Shown: in pieces, positions 15,440-23,125 of the stretch
Numbering within the stretch: position 1 is the first letter of the stretch
Layout of the letters: every line of letters starts with the position of its first letter
NCBI GenBank assembly: GCA_047974855.1
Contig: JBKECT010000052.1
Span: 1 to 38,458, forward strand
Reading direction: 5' to 3'
Origin: CAYNRG01 sp047974855
Lineage (GTDB): Bacteria > Bacillota_I > Bacilli_A > Erysipelotrichales > Erysipelotrichaceae
Length of the DNA stretch: 38,458 bases
Translations under genes and position numbers: made by a program
Notes under the pieces: model-generated
The model's input: only the letters and a program-made list of their open reading frames with translations
Databases searched by the model: none
Told to the model about the DNA's origin: nothing

Positions 15440-16536
15440 CATTAACAGCAGGGATTGTGGGACTACCTAACGTAGGGAAGTCAACTTTATTCAATGCAAT
15501 TACACAAAATCAAGTAGAAGCTGCAAACTATCCCTTCGCGACAATTCAACCTAACGTAGGGGTAGTAGAAGTGCCTGATCATCGGGTGGATGACTTGGTA
15601 AGAATTGCAAATCCTAATAAAACAATTTACACCACCTTTGAGTTCACCGATATTGCAGGACTTGTTAAAGGGGCATCACAGGGAGAGGGATTAGGTAATC
15701 AATTTTTATCTCATATTCGCTTAGTTGATGCAATATGCCACGTTGTTCGCTGTTTTGATGATGGTGATATTACCCATGTGGAAGGGTCAGTAGATCCAAT
15801 TCGAGACATCGAAATTATCAATTTGGAATTAGCTCTAGCGGATTTACAAAGCATGGAAAATCGTTTGTCTAAACTAGGAAGAAAAGTCAAACAAAACGAT
15901 AAAGAAGCTCTTGCAGAAATGAAAGTAGTTGAAAAATTAATCGAGACTTTACAAGCTGGAAAACCTGCACGAAGTTTGGATTTAACGAAAGAGGAACTGC
16001 TTATTTTACAAGGGTATCAACTTCTAACCAGCAAGCCAATGATTTATATCGCTAATATGTCGGAAGAAGAAATAGGAACCCCCAGCACAAATCAATACTA
16101 CAACTTAGTTAAAGATTATGCTGAAAAGGAAAATAATAATGTTATCGCTGTATGTGCTCGCATTGAGGAGGAACTATCACTTCTAGAAACTCAAGAGAAA
16201 TTAGCGTTTTTAGAGGACTTAGGGATTAAAGAAAGTGGTTTGGACCAAGTGATTAAAGCAGCTTACCAAATTTTAGGATTAAAAACTTATTTCACAGTGG
16301 GTGAGATTGAAGTTCGTGCATGGACATTTAAAGAAGGTATGACAGCGCCAGAGTGCGCGGGGATTATTCATACAGATTTTCAAAAAGGATTTATTCGTGC
16401 AGAGACCTATAGCTATGACGATTTTATGGTTTATCAATCAGAAGTTAAACTAAAAGAGGCTGGGAAACTTCGCTTGGAAGGAAAAGAGTATATTGTAAAA
16501 GATGGGGATATTCTTCACTTTAGGTTTAATGTGTAG
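15436..16536 (+). CDS. ychF: Redox/ribosome-associated P-loop ATPase YchF
   Basis: A 366-aa Obg-related NTPase of the universally conserved YchF/OLA1 family, which prefers ATP and binds ribosomes. The P-loop is GLPNVGKST (about residues 8-16), switch I includes NYPFATIQPNVG, G3 is DIAGLVKGASQGEGLGNQFL, and NMSEEE replaces the GTP-specific NKxD motif, as in the family. A coiled-coil insertion follows G3, and the TGS-like C-terminal domain ends FNV. The ATG lies in the ATGA overlap with DUF951. It overlaps the next gene's GTG by one base. Confidence 0.97.
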   Translation: MTLTAGIVGLPNVGKSTLFNAITQNQVEAANYPFATIQPNVGVVEVPDHRVDDLVRIANPNKTIYTTFEFTDIAGLVKGASQGEGLGNQFLSHIRLVDAICHVVRCFDDGDITHVEGSVDPIRDIEIINLELALADLQSMENRLSKLGRKVKQNDKEALAEMKVVEKLIETLQAGKPARSLDLTKEELLILQGYQLLTSKPMIYIANMSEEEIGTPSTNQYYNLVKDYAEKENNNVIAVCARIEEELSLLETQEKLAFLEDLGIKESGLDQVIKAAYQILGLKTYFTVGEIEVRAWTFKEGMTAPECAGIIHTDFQKGFIRAETYSYDDFMVYQSEVKLKEAGKLRLEGKEYIVKDGDILHFRFNV

Positions 16537-17135
16537 TGATGGATGTTTTTGAATATGGAGAAAAAGAAATTGCATATTTAAAAAAGGTAGACCCAATTTT
16601 AAAAGAGTGGATAAAAGAGGTAGGATATATTGAAAGAGAAGTAACGCCGAATATTTATGAATCACTAGTGGAATCCATTGTTAGCCAACAAATTTCATTA
16701 CAGGCTCAAAAAACAATTTTGCAGAGATTAAAAAAGAAAGTAAAAAACATCCGACCTAAAAATGTAGATGAGTTATCTTTTGAAGAATTAAAATCGGTTG
16801 GTTTATCAGAAAGAAAGACAGAGTATATTAAGGAATTAACCCAAAAGTTTTTAAGCAAGGAAATCGTGGGAGCTAAGCTACGCAAAAAAAGTGACCAAGA
16901 GATTATTGAGACATTGATAAAACTGCGAGGGGTGGGGAAGTGGACGGCGGAGATGACGCTGCTTTTCTCACTGCAACGGACTGATATACTGAGTTATGAT
17001 GATTTAGGAATTCGTAGGGGGATATGCTTGTTGTATGGATTGAAGAGTGTTTCCAAGGAAGAGTTTGAGGTATATCGCAAAAGGTTCTCTCCCTATGCTT
17101 CAGTTGCGAGTTTTTACTTATGGGAGAAACGATAG
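16536..17135 (+). CDS. DNA-3-methyladenine glycosylase II-like (HhH-GPD) protein
   Basis: The 199-aa base-excision repair glycosylase removes alkylated purines. SLVESIVSQQISLQAQKTIL is the N-terminal helix pair, and the helix-hairpin-helix is LIKLRGVGKWTAEMTLLFSL (about residues 127-146). The catalytic Asp lies in SYDDLGIRRG (about 154-163), matching the AlkA/MAG1 pattern. It lacks the N-terminal AlkA domain and so resembles the shorter MAG-type enzymes. No Fe-S cluster cysteines are present, which excludes Nth/MutY. Start is uncertain: GTG 16536 overlaps the ychF stop, while ATG 16539 is the next codon; neither has a strong ribosome site, suggesting coupling to ychF. Confidence 0.9.
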   Translation: MMDVFEYGEKEIAYLKKVDPILKEWIKEVGYIEREVTPNIYESLVESIVSQQISLQAQKTILQRLKKKVKNIRPKNVDELSFEELKSVGLSERKTEYIKELTQKFLSKEIVGAKLRKKSDQEIIETLIKLRGVGKWTAEMTLLFSLQRTDILSYDDLGIRRGICLLYGLKSVSKEEFEVYRKRFSPYASVASFYLWEKR

Positions 17136-17189
17136 TGGTTGAAAATGACATTGCACAGCAAGAATGCTTGATGATTTAAATAGTGGATA

Positions 17190-17217
17190 TTTACTTAGCA
17201 ATGTGCTAAAATAAAAT
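17190..17217 (+). promoter_or_regulatory. Promoter of darA with a palindrome in the spacer
   Basis: TTTACT (17190-17195) and TAAAAT (17212-17217) have a 16-bp spacer. The perfect inverted repeat TTAGCA-ATG-TGCTAA occupies 17195-17209, between the two boxes. Such placement is typical of a repressor site; the regulator is not identified. Confidence 0.5.
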
Positions 17218-17240
17218 TATAAATAAGGAGGCTTATTGAT

Positions 17241-17564
17241 ATGAAGTTAATTTTAGCCATTGTTTCAAATGATGATAGTTCAGCGGTTTCTTCAGCGCTT
17301 ACCAAAGAAAATTATTCGGTAACTCGCTTAGCAACAACAGGAGGATTCTTGCGTGCAGGAAATACAACCATGATTGTCGGATGTGAAGATGACAGAGTAG
17401 AAAAAGCGATTGAAGTTATTGGTGAGAAAAGTAAAAGACGTACAGAAATTGTACCATCGACAGCATCTTATGATGTTGGGCGATATGCTTCGTTTCCGGT
17501 TGAAGTTCAAGTTGGTGGAGCAACAATCTTTATTCTAGATGTATCGCAATTTATAAAGTTATAA
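17241..17564 (+). CDS. darA: Cyclic-di-AMP receptor DarA/PstA (PII-like)
   Basis: The 107-aa PII-like trimeric signalling protein of the DUF970 family binds c-di-AMP in the cytoplasm. The diagnostic stretch is RLATTGGFLRAGNTTMIVG (about residues 29-47), with the TGGFLRxGNTT motif that contacts the ligand, followed by the ED.RV sequence. The C-terminal strand GATIFILDV is also conserved. Ligand binding is established for B. subtilis DarA and S. aureus PstA; the downstream target remains unclear in the family. GGAGG lies 9 nt before ATG. It has its own promoter and terminator. Confidence 0.95.
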   Translation: MKLILAIVSNDDSSAVSSALTKENYSVTRLATTGGFLRAGNTTMIVGCEDDRVEKAIEVIGEKSKRRTEIVPSTASYDVGRYASFPVEVQVGGATIFILDVSQFIKL

Positions 17565-17566
17565 CT

Positions 17567-17589
17567 AAAGGTGACTTCGTCGCCTTTTT
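17567..17589 (+). terminator. Terminator after darA
   Basis: Arms 17567-17575 and 17579-17587 pair over 9 bp with one G-U pair and a TTC loop, followed by T-run 17585-17589. The next gene's ribosome site starts a few bases downstream, so read-through likely supplies part of its transcription. Confidence 0.75.
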
Positions 17590-17606
17590 CATATGAGGAG
17601 ATAAGC

Positions 17607-18125
17607 ATGGACGTTCAAAAAACCAAAAGAGAAGATGTCAAGGCATTGATGAACATTATTAATCAAGCAAAGGACTATTTAAAAAGAATGGGAATTGATC
17701 AGTGGCAAAATGGATATCCTAATGAGGAAACTATTTCAAGTGATATTGAACAGGGAGTAAGCTATGTTGTGCAAGAGAATGACATTATTGTGGGGGCAAT
17801 GGCGCTTATTTTTCAAGATGAAAAAACATATCGTTCCATTGATGGAAAGTGGCTAAGTGATGGAGATTATGGAGTAGTCCATCGGCTTGTGATTAAGGAG
17901 CAGTTAAAGGGAAAAGGTATTGCTGATAAATTGCTGGATGAAGCAGTCACCCAAGCAAGAAATCAAGGGATAGAGTTTTTAAGGATTGATACACATCGAG
18001 ATAATCTTTCTATGCAACGATGGATAAATAAAAACAATTTTGTGTTCTGTGGTATAATCCAACTAGAAGATGGGGCATTAAGAAATGCTTATGAAAAGAA
18101 AGTGAGTGAGGGAAATGAAGTTTAA
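17607..18125 (+). CDS. GNAT family N-acetyltransferase
   Basis: A 172-aa acyl-CoA-dependent transferase. The acetyl-CoA loop motif appears as VVHRLVIKEQLKGKGIADKLL (V/R-xx-x-G-x-G/A form, about residues 93-113). A preceding beta strand is IIVGAMALIF, and the C-terminal region RIDTHRDNLSMQRWINKNNF is typical of this GNAT subgroup. The substrate cannot be told. ATG 17607 follows GAGGAGATA. It overlaps the M42 peptidase start by 11 nt, so the two are co-translated. Confidence 0.88.
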   Translation: MDVQKTKREDVKALMNIINQAKDYLKRMGIDQWQNGYPNEETISSDIEQGVSYVVQENDIIVGAMALIFQDEKTYRSIDGKWLSDGDYGVVHRLVIKEQLKGKGIADKLLDEAVTQARNQGIEFLRIDTHRDNLSMQRWINKNNFVFCGIIQLEDGALRNAYEKKVSEGNEV

Positions 18126-19137
18126 TACAAAATACATTCAAGAGTTTGCGACTAAAATTCTTGCGATAGATAGTCCTGCAGGATATACAAAAGAAGCAGT
18201 AGCATTTTTAAAAAAAGAAGCAGAGGAAATGGGGTATAAAACACAACTGACACAAAAGGGAAATTTGATTGTTGAAGTGGGCGGAAAGAAGAAAGCAGCA
18301 CGAGCGGTGTGCGCCCATGTGGATACACTTGGGCTAATGGTTCGCTCCATTAAAGCGGATGGGAAGCTAAGTGTCACCATGGTTGGTGGTCCATTGATGA
18401 ATACGTTAAATGGAGAGTATTGTCGTATTTATACACGCTCAAAAAAAGTGTATACAGGAACGATTTTAAGTACATCGCCAAGTGTTCATGTTTATCCAGA
18501 TGCCAAGACATTAATTTCAGAAGATAAAACAATGGAAGTGCGATTGGATGAAGTTGTGCAATCAAAAGAAGATGTTGAAAAGCTAGGAATTATGAATGGT
18601 GATTTTATTGCGATTGATACCAAAACAGAGATTACACCATCAGGATTTATCAAGTCTCGTTTTTTAGATGATAAACTTAGTGTTGCGATTTTATTTGGTG
18701 TACTTAAAGAATTAAGGAAAAAAATATTAAAGCAAAAAACTTATTTTATCTTTACGGTATACGAGGAAGTGGGTCATGGTAATAGTTATTTACCGTCTGA
18801 TGTTGAAGAGGTTCTTGGCGTGGATATGGGATGTATCGGAGCAGACTTAGCTTGTACAGAGTATGATGTTTCAATTTGTGCAAAGGATAGTCATGGACCT
18901 TACGATTATGAAATGACAACGCATCTAACAGAATTAGCAAAATCGCAGAAGATCAATTATGTTGTGGACATTTATCCATTTTATGGGTCTGATGTATCTG
19001 CAGCTTTATCCTCATCTAATAATATAAAAGGGGCATTAATTGGTCCTGGTGTTCATGCGAGTCACGGGATGGAAAGAAGTCATATGGATGCGGTTGAATC
19101 GTGCGCTATCTTATTAATGAGTTATTGCCTAGGGTAG
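18115..19137 (+). CDS. M42 family metallo-aminopeptidase
   Basis: This 340-aa cytoplasmic, usually cobalt- or zinc-dependent aminopeptidase forms large dodecamers in relatives (PepA/FrvX/TET group). Metal and catalytic residues are visible in AHVDTLGLMV (His, Asp, about residues 63-72), SRFLDDKLSVAI (bridging Asp), YEEVGHGNSY (catalytic Glu pair), GADLACTEYD and the final His in GPGVHASHGMERSH. The start ATG 18115 gives MKFNTKYIQEFATKIL and follows GTGAGGG; an in-frame GTG at 18106 is possible. It overlaps the GNAT gene and precedes the AEC transporter by 6 nt. Confidence 0.92.
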   Translation: MKFNTKYIQEFATKILAIDSPAGYTKEAVAFLKKEAEEMGYKTQLTQKGNLIVEVGGKKKAARAVCAHVDTLGLMVRSIKADGKLSVTMVGGPLMNTLNGEYCRIYTRSKKVYTGTILSTSPSVHVYPDAKTLISEDKTMEVRLDEVVQSKEDVEKLGIMNGDFIAIDTKTEITPSGFIKSRFLDDKLSVAILFGVLKELRKKILKQKTYFIFTVYEEVGHGNSYLPSDVEEVLGVDMGCIGADLACTEYDVSICAKDSHGPYDYEMTTHLTELAKSQKINYVVDIYPFYGSDVSAALSSSNNIKGALIGPGVHASHGMERSHMDAVESCAILLMSYCLG

Positions 19138-19143
19138 TACAAT

Positions 19144-20058
19144 ATGGACATTCTATTTGCATTAATCCCCCAGATTGCTCAAATGTTTATTCTTATGAGC
19201 ATTGGATATGGGCTTTTTAAAGCGGGAAAATTAAGTAATGAAACGGTAAAACAATTGAGTTGGATACTAGTAAATATAGTGATTCCATGCGTCTTATTTA
19301 ACTCCTTTGTAAGAGAATTTCAGATAGTGGAGTTTAGACGATTTGGAGTTGTTGTTGCCTACTCTGTGCTTGCTATTTTAATTGGTGTTGTGGTATCTAA
19401 AATAATGTTTAAAAAGAATCAGCACTTGGAGCAATTTGGAGTTGTCTTTTCAAATGCTTCATTTATTGGTATCCCCATCATCCTTGCGTTATTTGGAGAA
19501 GGAGCGCTATTTTATTTGAGTGCTTACATGGTTATTTTTATCCTCTTTGTATTTACATACGGACTTTTTTTGATTTCTCAGAAGCCAGATGAAATTCAAT
19601 TGATTAGAATTATAAAAAATCCGAATATTATTGCAATTATATTGGGGTTATGCGTTTACGTGCTATCGATTAATTTGCCAGATTTAGCCACAACCACAAT
19701 TAAGATGGTGGGAACAATGAATACACCACTCAGTATGATGATTCTAGGAGTCTATCTAGCGAAAAGAAACATGAGTGAGTTACTCCGAAATAAAAAAAGC
19801 TATTTGGTTGCTTTTGGGAGATTGATTCTTGTTCCCTTAGTTACAATAGCTGTATTAACGGTTTTACCGGGCGATGGAATGTTGAAAATGGTGGTGGTTG
19901 TCGTTAATGCTGTTCCAGGAGCGGTTATGTTGGCTCTATTTGCGGACCTTTATCAAAAAGATGCAACACAAGCGGCACAGTATGTTTCTTTCTCAACGCT
20001 GCTGTGTTTGGTGACACTCCCTGTTATTGTACTGGTTGCCCAATATTTTTTACTGTAG
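19144..20058 (+). CDS. AEC (auxin efflux carrier) family transporter
   Basis: A 304-aa membrane transporter with about ten helices in the 5+5 arrangement of PF03547. Recognisable parts are QMFILMSIGYGLFKAGKLS near the N-terminus and WILVNIVIPCVLFNSF, typical of helix 2. FSNASFIGIPI is the conserved asparagine/proline crossover region, and the second-half equivalent is VNAVPGAVMLALF. Bacterial members move malate, malonate or other carboxylates, so an organic acid substrate is a fair inference. It begins 6 nt after the M42 gene. Its last 9 nt overlap the convergent acyltransferase gene, and no terminator separates them. Confidence 0.88.
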   Translation: MDILFALIPQIAQMFILMSIGYGLFKAGKLSNETVKQLSWILVNIVIPCVLFNSFVREFQIVEFRRFGVVVAYSVLAILIGVVVSKIMFKKNQHLEQFGVVFSNASFIGIPIILALFGEGALFYLSAYMVIFILFVFTYGLFLISQKPDEIQLIRIIKNPNIIAIILGLCVYVLSINLPDLATTTIKMVGTMNTPLSMMILGVYLAKRNMSELLRNKKSYLVAFGRLILVPLVTIAVLTVLPGDGMLKMVVVVVNAVPGAVMLALFADLYQKDATQAAQYVSFSTLLCLVTLPVIVLVAQYFLL

Positions 20059-21051
20059 TTGTGGAACATGATGCTTAATCCAATAGGAGAGAACTAAGGT
20101 TGGAATTAAAACGGAGAATAAACGGAAAGCACCAATAGAGTAAAGATTGCTTGACATTAAATTTAAAACAAGTGGGACAAGTTCGAGGAAAATACCGTGT
20201 GAGAAATAGATGATCACGCTGTATTGTCTAAGTGCAAGACAGTCCCACTTTGTATTTAGGTCAAGGTTAAGCAAGAAACAAAACCAGAAGAAACTAAAGG
20301 GAACAACGAGGAAATAAAAATTATAATCAATAGCCCAACCTTTTGATCTAACAAAGAGCGCTTCTACGACAAATAAAGTGAAAAATAGGGCAGCATAGAC
20401 GCCAGGGTGTGGCATTGTTTTGTTGAAGTCTTTTTTAGCAATCCAAAGGCCAATACTAAAGAGAAAAATACCCATAAATAAAGCGTTTCTTGTGGTGAAA
20501 AAGATGCTCATGTAAACATCAATTCCACCTTGAACAATGGTAGGTAATGCGCCATAATAAGTTTCGACACAGCCAAAAGTAAACAGTGCTGCACCTAAGA
20601 TTAAAAGAGAATTTAATGAAAATTTCTTTAAATAGTAGTAACAGAAGAAAACTGCACCAATTAAGGCGGCCATGTACCACAAGTGAAAATAAGTGCCAAA
20701 GGTACCAAGGGATAAGATTGCGGCAGGAAACCAAAGGATAGGCTCAATTGGGAAAGTATAAGATAATTTAAAAATCCCAAACGGAATATAGAGAATGCTC
20801 CAAAGAAGATATAAGCGGATGAGTTTCGATGAATAACTTTTGAATTTATCTTTTTTATTAACAAGGTCGCCTTTTTGAAAAAAATAACCAGCACAAATAA
20901 AGAAGAAAGGGATAAGTATCCTTCCAAAAATATTGCTAGAGAAAAATCCAATTAATGGAAAACGCTCATAAAAGGGATAGGTATGAACAACGATAACCAT
21001 GATAGAACAGACAACACGCATTATATCAATAGCTTGATAATTTTTTTTCAT
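20050..21051 (-). CDS. Membrane acyltransferase family 3 protein
   Basis: The 333-aa polytopic protein of PF01757 (OafA/WecH-like) has about ten helices. It begins YQAIDIMRVVCSIMVIVVHTYPF, with the conserved Arg and His of the active-site region; FFFICAGYFF is the second conserved motif and YFSHGIFLE the C-terminal one. Such enzymes O-acylate surface polysaccharides, peptidoglycan or lipids with acetyl or succinyl groups. Start 21051 follows GAAAGGAGCC; a longer in-frame extension would run across the yaaA promoter. The gene stands alone, so the acceptor is unknown. Confidence 0.88.
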   Translation of the reverse strand: MKKNYQAIDIMRVVCSIMVIVVHTYPFYERFPLIGFFSSNIFGRILIPFFFICAGYFFQKGDLVNKKDKFKSYSSKLIRLYLLWSILYIPFGIFKLSYTFPIEPILWFPAAILSLGTFGTYFHLWYMAALIGAVFFCYYYLKKFSLNSLLILGAALFTFGCVETYYGALPTIVQGGIDVYMSIFFTTRNALFMGIFLFSIGLWIAKKDFNKTMPHPGVYAALFFTLFVVEALFVRSKGWAIDYNFYFLVVPFSFFWFCFLLNLDLNTKWDCLALRQYSVIIYFSHGIFLELVPLVLNLMSSNLYSIGAFRLFSVLIPTLVLSYWIKHHVPQLQ

Positions 21052-21079
21052 AAACAGGCTCCTTTCAACTCTTCTATTG

Positions 21080-21085
21080 TATAAT
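21080..21085 (+). promoter_or_regulatory. Putative -10 box for yaaA
   Basis: TATAAT lies 23 bp before the yaaA start, in the divergent space shared with the acyltransferase gene. No good -35 is seen at the matching distance, so support is limited. Confidence 0.45.
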
Positions 21086-21108
21086 AATATGGAATAGGTG
21101 GTGGCGCA

Positions 21109-21846
21109 ATGAAAATTATTATTTCTCCTGCAAAAAAGATGAGTGATAAACAAGATGTGTTTGAAAGTGAAGGCAAGCCGATGTTTCTAAAGGAAGCAAA
21201 TAAACTGCGACAATATTTGAAAAATCTGGGATGGCAAGAGTTGAAAGAAATACTCCAATGTAGTGATGATCTGGTGGATTTAAATTACAAACGCTATCAA
21301 GAGGATAATCCTCAACGCATCACAGCATTAACAAGTTATGTTGGGTTGCAATATCAACATATGGCACCACACTTATTTTCTATAGAAGAGTGGAAATATT
21401 GCAAAGAGTATTTGTGGATATTAAGCGGGATGTATGGTGTTGTAAGACCGCAGGATGAAATTGCGTTTTATCGTTTGGAAATGCAAGCGATTGTGAAGGG
21501 GTTTAAAGAAGAGAATCTTTATCAGTTTTGGGAAAGTGCCATCACAAAATTAGTTGAGCAAGAAGATGTGATTATTAATTTGGCTTCGAAAGAGTACAGT
21601 GATGTTTTACAAGATAAGCAAAAGGTTGTGGATATTGTGTTTGCTCAAGAAGTGAAGGGGCAACTGCAAGTAAAAGGAACACAAGCAAAGATGGCTCGTG
21701 GTGCTATGGTTCGCTATATGGCTGAAAATAATGTGACAAAGGTGGAATCCCTTAAGAAATTTAATGCTATGGGGTTTGTTTATAGAGATGAATTATCAAG
21801 TTCAAAGCGGTTAGTTTTTATCTGGCATAAAGAAATCTGTAATTAA
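21109..21846 (+). CDS. yaaA: Peroxide stress protein YaaA (DUF328)
   Basis: The 245-aa cytoplasmic protein starts MKIIISPAKKM, the family signature. Further conserved segments are DDLVDLNYKRYQ, YLWILSGMYGVVRPQDEIAF, YRLEM, IINLASKEYSDVL and ARGAMVRYMAEN. In E. coli YaaA limits free intracellular iron and so reduces Fenton damage during H2O2 stress. A DNA-binding HhH-type fold is known for the family. AGGTGG precedes ATG 21109. It is divergent from the acyltransferase gene and not in an operon with the liv genes, which have their own promoter. Confidence 0.94.
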   Translation: MKIIISPAKKMSDKQDVFESEGKPMFLKEANKLRQYLKNLGWQELKEILQCSDDLVDLNYKRYQEDNPQRITALTSYVGLQYQHMAPHLFSIEEWKYCKEYLWILSGMYGVVRPQDEIAFYRLEMQAIVKGFKEENLYQFWESAITKLVEQEDVIINLASKEYSDVLQDKQKVVDIVFAQEVKGQLQVKGTQAKMARGAMVRYMAENNVTKVESLKKFNAMGFVYRDELSSSKRLVFIWHKEICN

Positions 21847-21858
21847 TTTTCAAAAATG

Positions 21859-21873
21859 ATGTAAATTTTACAT
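21859..21873 (+). promoter_or_regulatory. Palindrome upstream of the liv promoter
   Basis: ATGTAAATTTTACAT is a perfect 7-1-7 inverted repeat ending 6 bp before the -35. Position and symmetry fit an operator or activator site for the amino acid transporter operon. It is not a CodY box; the regulator is unknown. Confidence 0.45.
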
Positions 21874-21879
21874 AAATAC

Positions 21880-21908
21880 TTGAAAATAACAACATTTTAC
21901 TTTATAAT
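21880..21908 (+). promoter_or_regulatory. Promoter of the liv operon
   Basis: TTGAAA (21880-21885) and TATAAT (21903-21908) are spaced by exactly 17 bp. The ribosome site GAAGGGGG (21934-21941) and ATG 21950 follow. Confidence 0.85.
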
Positions 21909-21949
21909 AAGCCTAATTACTCACAGTGAGAATGAAGGGGGAAACAAAA

Positions 21950-23065
21950 ATGAAGAAGATGATGAAATTGATGGTGGCACTTTTGGTGGTGGCATCTCTT
22001 GTTGGGTGTAGTAGTTCAACAGCTAGTGATGATGCGGTAGTTATTGGAACAATGGGACCATATGAAGGGGAATATTCTGTTTATGGTTTAGCAGTACGCA
22101 ATGGTGTAGAACTGGCAATTCAAGAAGCAAATGAGGCAGGTGGTATTTTAGGGAAAGAAATCAAATTAATTTCTTATGATACTAAAGGCGATGTTACAGA
22201 AGCGACAAACTCTTACTTTAAGCTGGTTGACAATGATGGTGCAGTTGCGATTGTAGGTGGAACGTTGAGTGGTGAATCCATAGCAATAGGAGAAGCTTCA
22301 CAGGGGATAGGAACACCGATCATTTCTCCATCGGCTACAGCATTGTCGTTTACTTTAACAGGAAGCAATGTCTTTAGAGGAGCATTTACTGATCCGTTCC
22401 AAGCTCAGCAAATGGGTGAGTTTGCAAAGCAAGAGTTAGGAGCTCAAACGGCAGCAATTATTTATGATTCTGGTTCTGATTATTCAGAAGGATTAATGGA
22501 TAGTTTTAAAGCGGAGTTTGAAGCTCAAGGTGGAGAAGTTCTTTTGGTGGAAGCATATGCAAGCCAAGACAAAGACTTTAACACACAGCTTACAAAAATT
22601 TTAGCGGCAAACCCTGATGTGCTATTTGTACCTAACTATTATCAAGACAATGTGCTTATTGCAAAACAAGCTCGTGATTTAGGAATTACGGCAACACTTT
22701 TAGGAGGAGATGGATGGGATGGAGTACTTAGTGTAGCGGAAGATGCGTCATCACTAGAAGGTGCAATTTTCTGTAATCACTATTCACCAGATGATACCTC
22801 TATTGTGGAATGGGCAACCCAATATAAAGAAACTTATGGGACTGATCCAACAGCGTTCTCTTATTTAGCTTATGACAGTACAAAAATAATGTTACAGTCA
22901 ATTGTAGATGCAAATTCAACGGATTCAGAAGCGATTGTTAATGCACTTCAAGCTATGCAATTTGAAGGTATACTAGGGCATATTGAGTTTGATGAAAATG
23001 GTGATCCAATAAAAGACTTGGGATATATTATAATCCGAGATGGAGTATATACAAGTTATAAATAA
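21950..23065 (+). CDS. livJ: Branched-chain amino acid ABC transporter substrate-binding lipoprotein
   Basis: The lipid-anchored extracellular receptor of the operon. ATG 21950 is 8 nt after GAAGGGGG; the in-frame upstream GTG lacks this. The lipobox is SLVGC (Cys about residue 20) in a typical signal, MKKMMKLMVALLVVASLVGC. The 371-aa product is a Peripla_BP_6 protein: GPYEGEYSVYGLAVRNGVEL, EANEAGGILGKEIKL, the glycine-serine loop VGGTLSGESIA, and SPSATA, which contacts the amino group of the ligand in relatives. The family binds Leu/Ile/Val, but amide or other amino acid ligands occur. A hairpin terminator separates it from livH. Confidence 0.93.
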   Translation: MKKMMKLMVALLVVASLVGCSSSTASDDAVVIGTMGPYEGEYSVYGLAVRNGVELAIQEANEAGGILGKEIKLISYDTKGDVTEATNSYFKLVDNDGAVAIVGGTLSGESIAIGEASQGIGTPIISPSATALSFTLTGSNVFRGAFTDPFQAQQMGEFAKQELGAQTAAIIYDSGSDYSEGLMDSFKAEFEAQGGEVLLVEAYASQDKDFNTQLTKILAANPDVLFVPNYYQDNVLIAKQARDLGITATLLGGDGWDGVLSVAEDASSLEGAIFCNHYSPDDTSIVEWATQYKETYGTDPTAFSYLAYDSTKIMLQSIVDANSTDSEAIVNALQAMQFEGILGHIEFDENGDPIKDLGYIIIRDGVYTSYK

Positions 23066-23073
23066 AGAAGAAG

Positions 23074-23106
23074 ATTGAAGAGCAAACTTGTTCTTCAATT
23101 TTTTTA
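23074..23106 (+). terminator. Intra-operon attenuating terminator between livJ and livH
   Basis: Arms 23074-23085 and 23088-23099 pair over up to 12 bp with one G-U pair, although the innermost pairs must open to make a loop. A run of seven or more T follows (about 23099-23106). It sits 9 nt after the livJ stop and 20 nt before the livH start, in a unit with no second promoter visible. Partial read-through would give more binding protein than membrane components. Confidence 0.8.
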
Positions 23107-23125
23107 GAAACTGGGGGGAATAATT

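Noticed and set aside
21844..21858. Possible CodY box (AATTTTCAAAAATGA) before livJ
   Set aside because: Only 11 of 15 positions match the CodY consensus, a level expected by chance in such AT-rich DNA.
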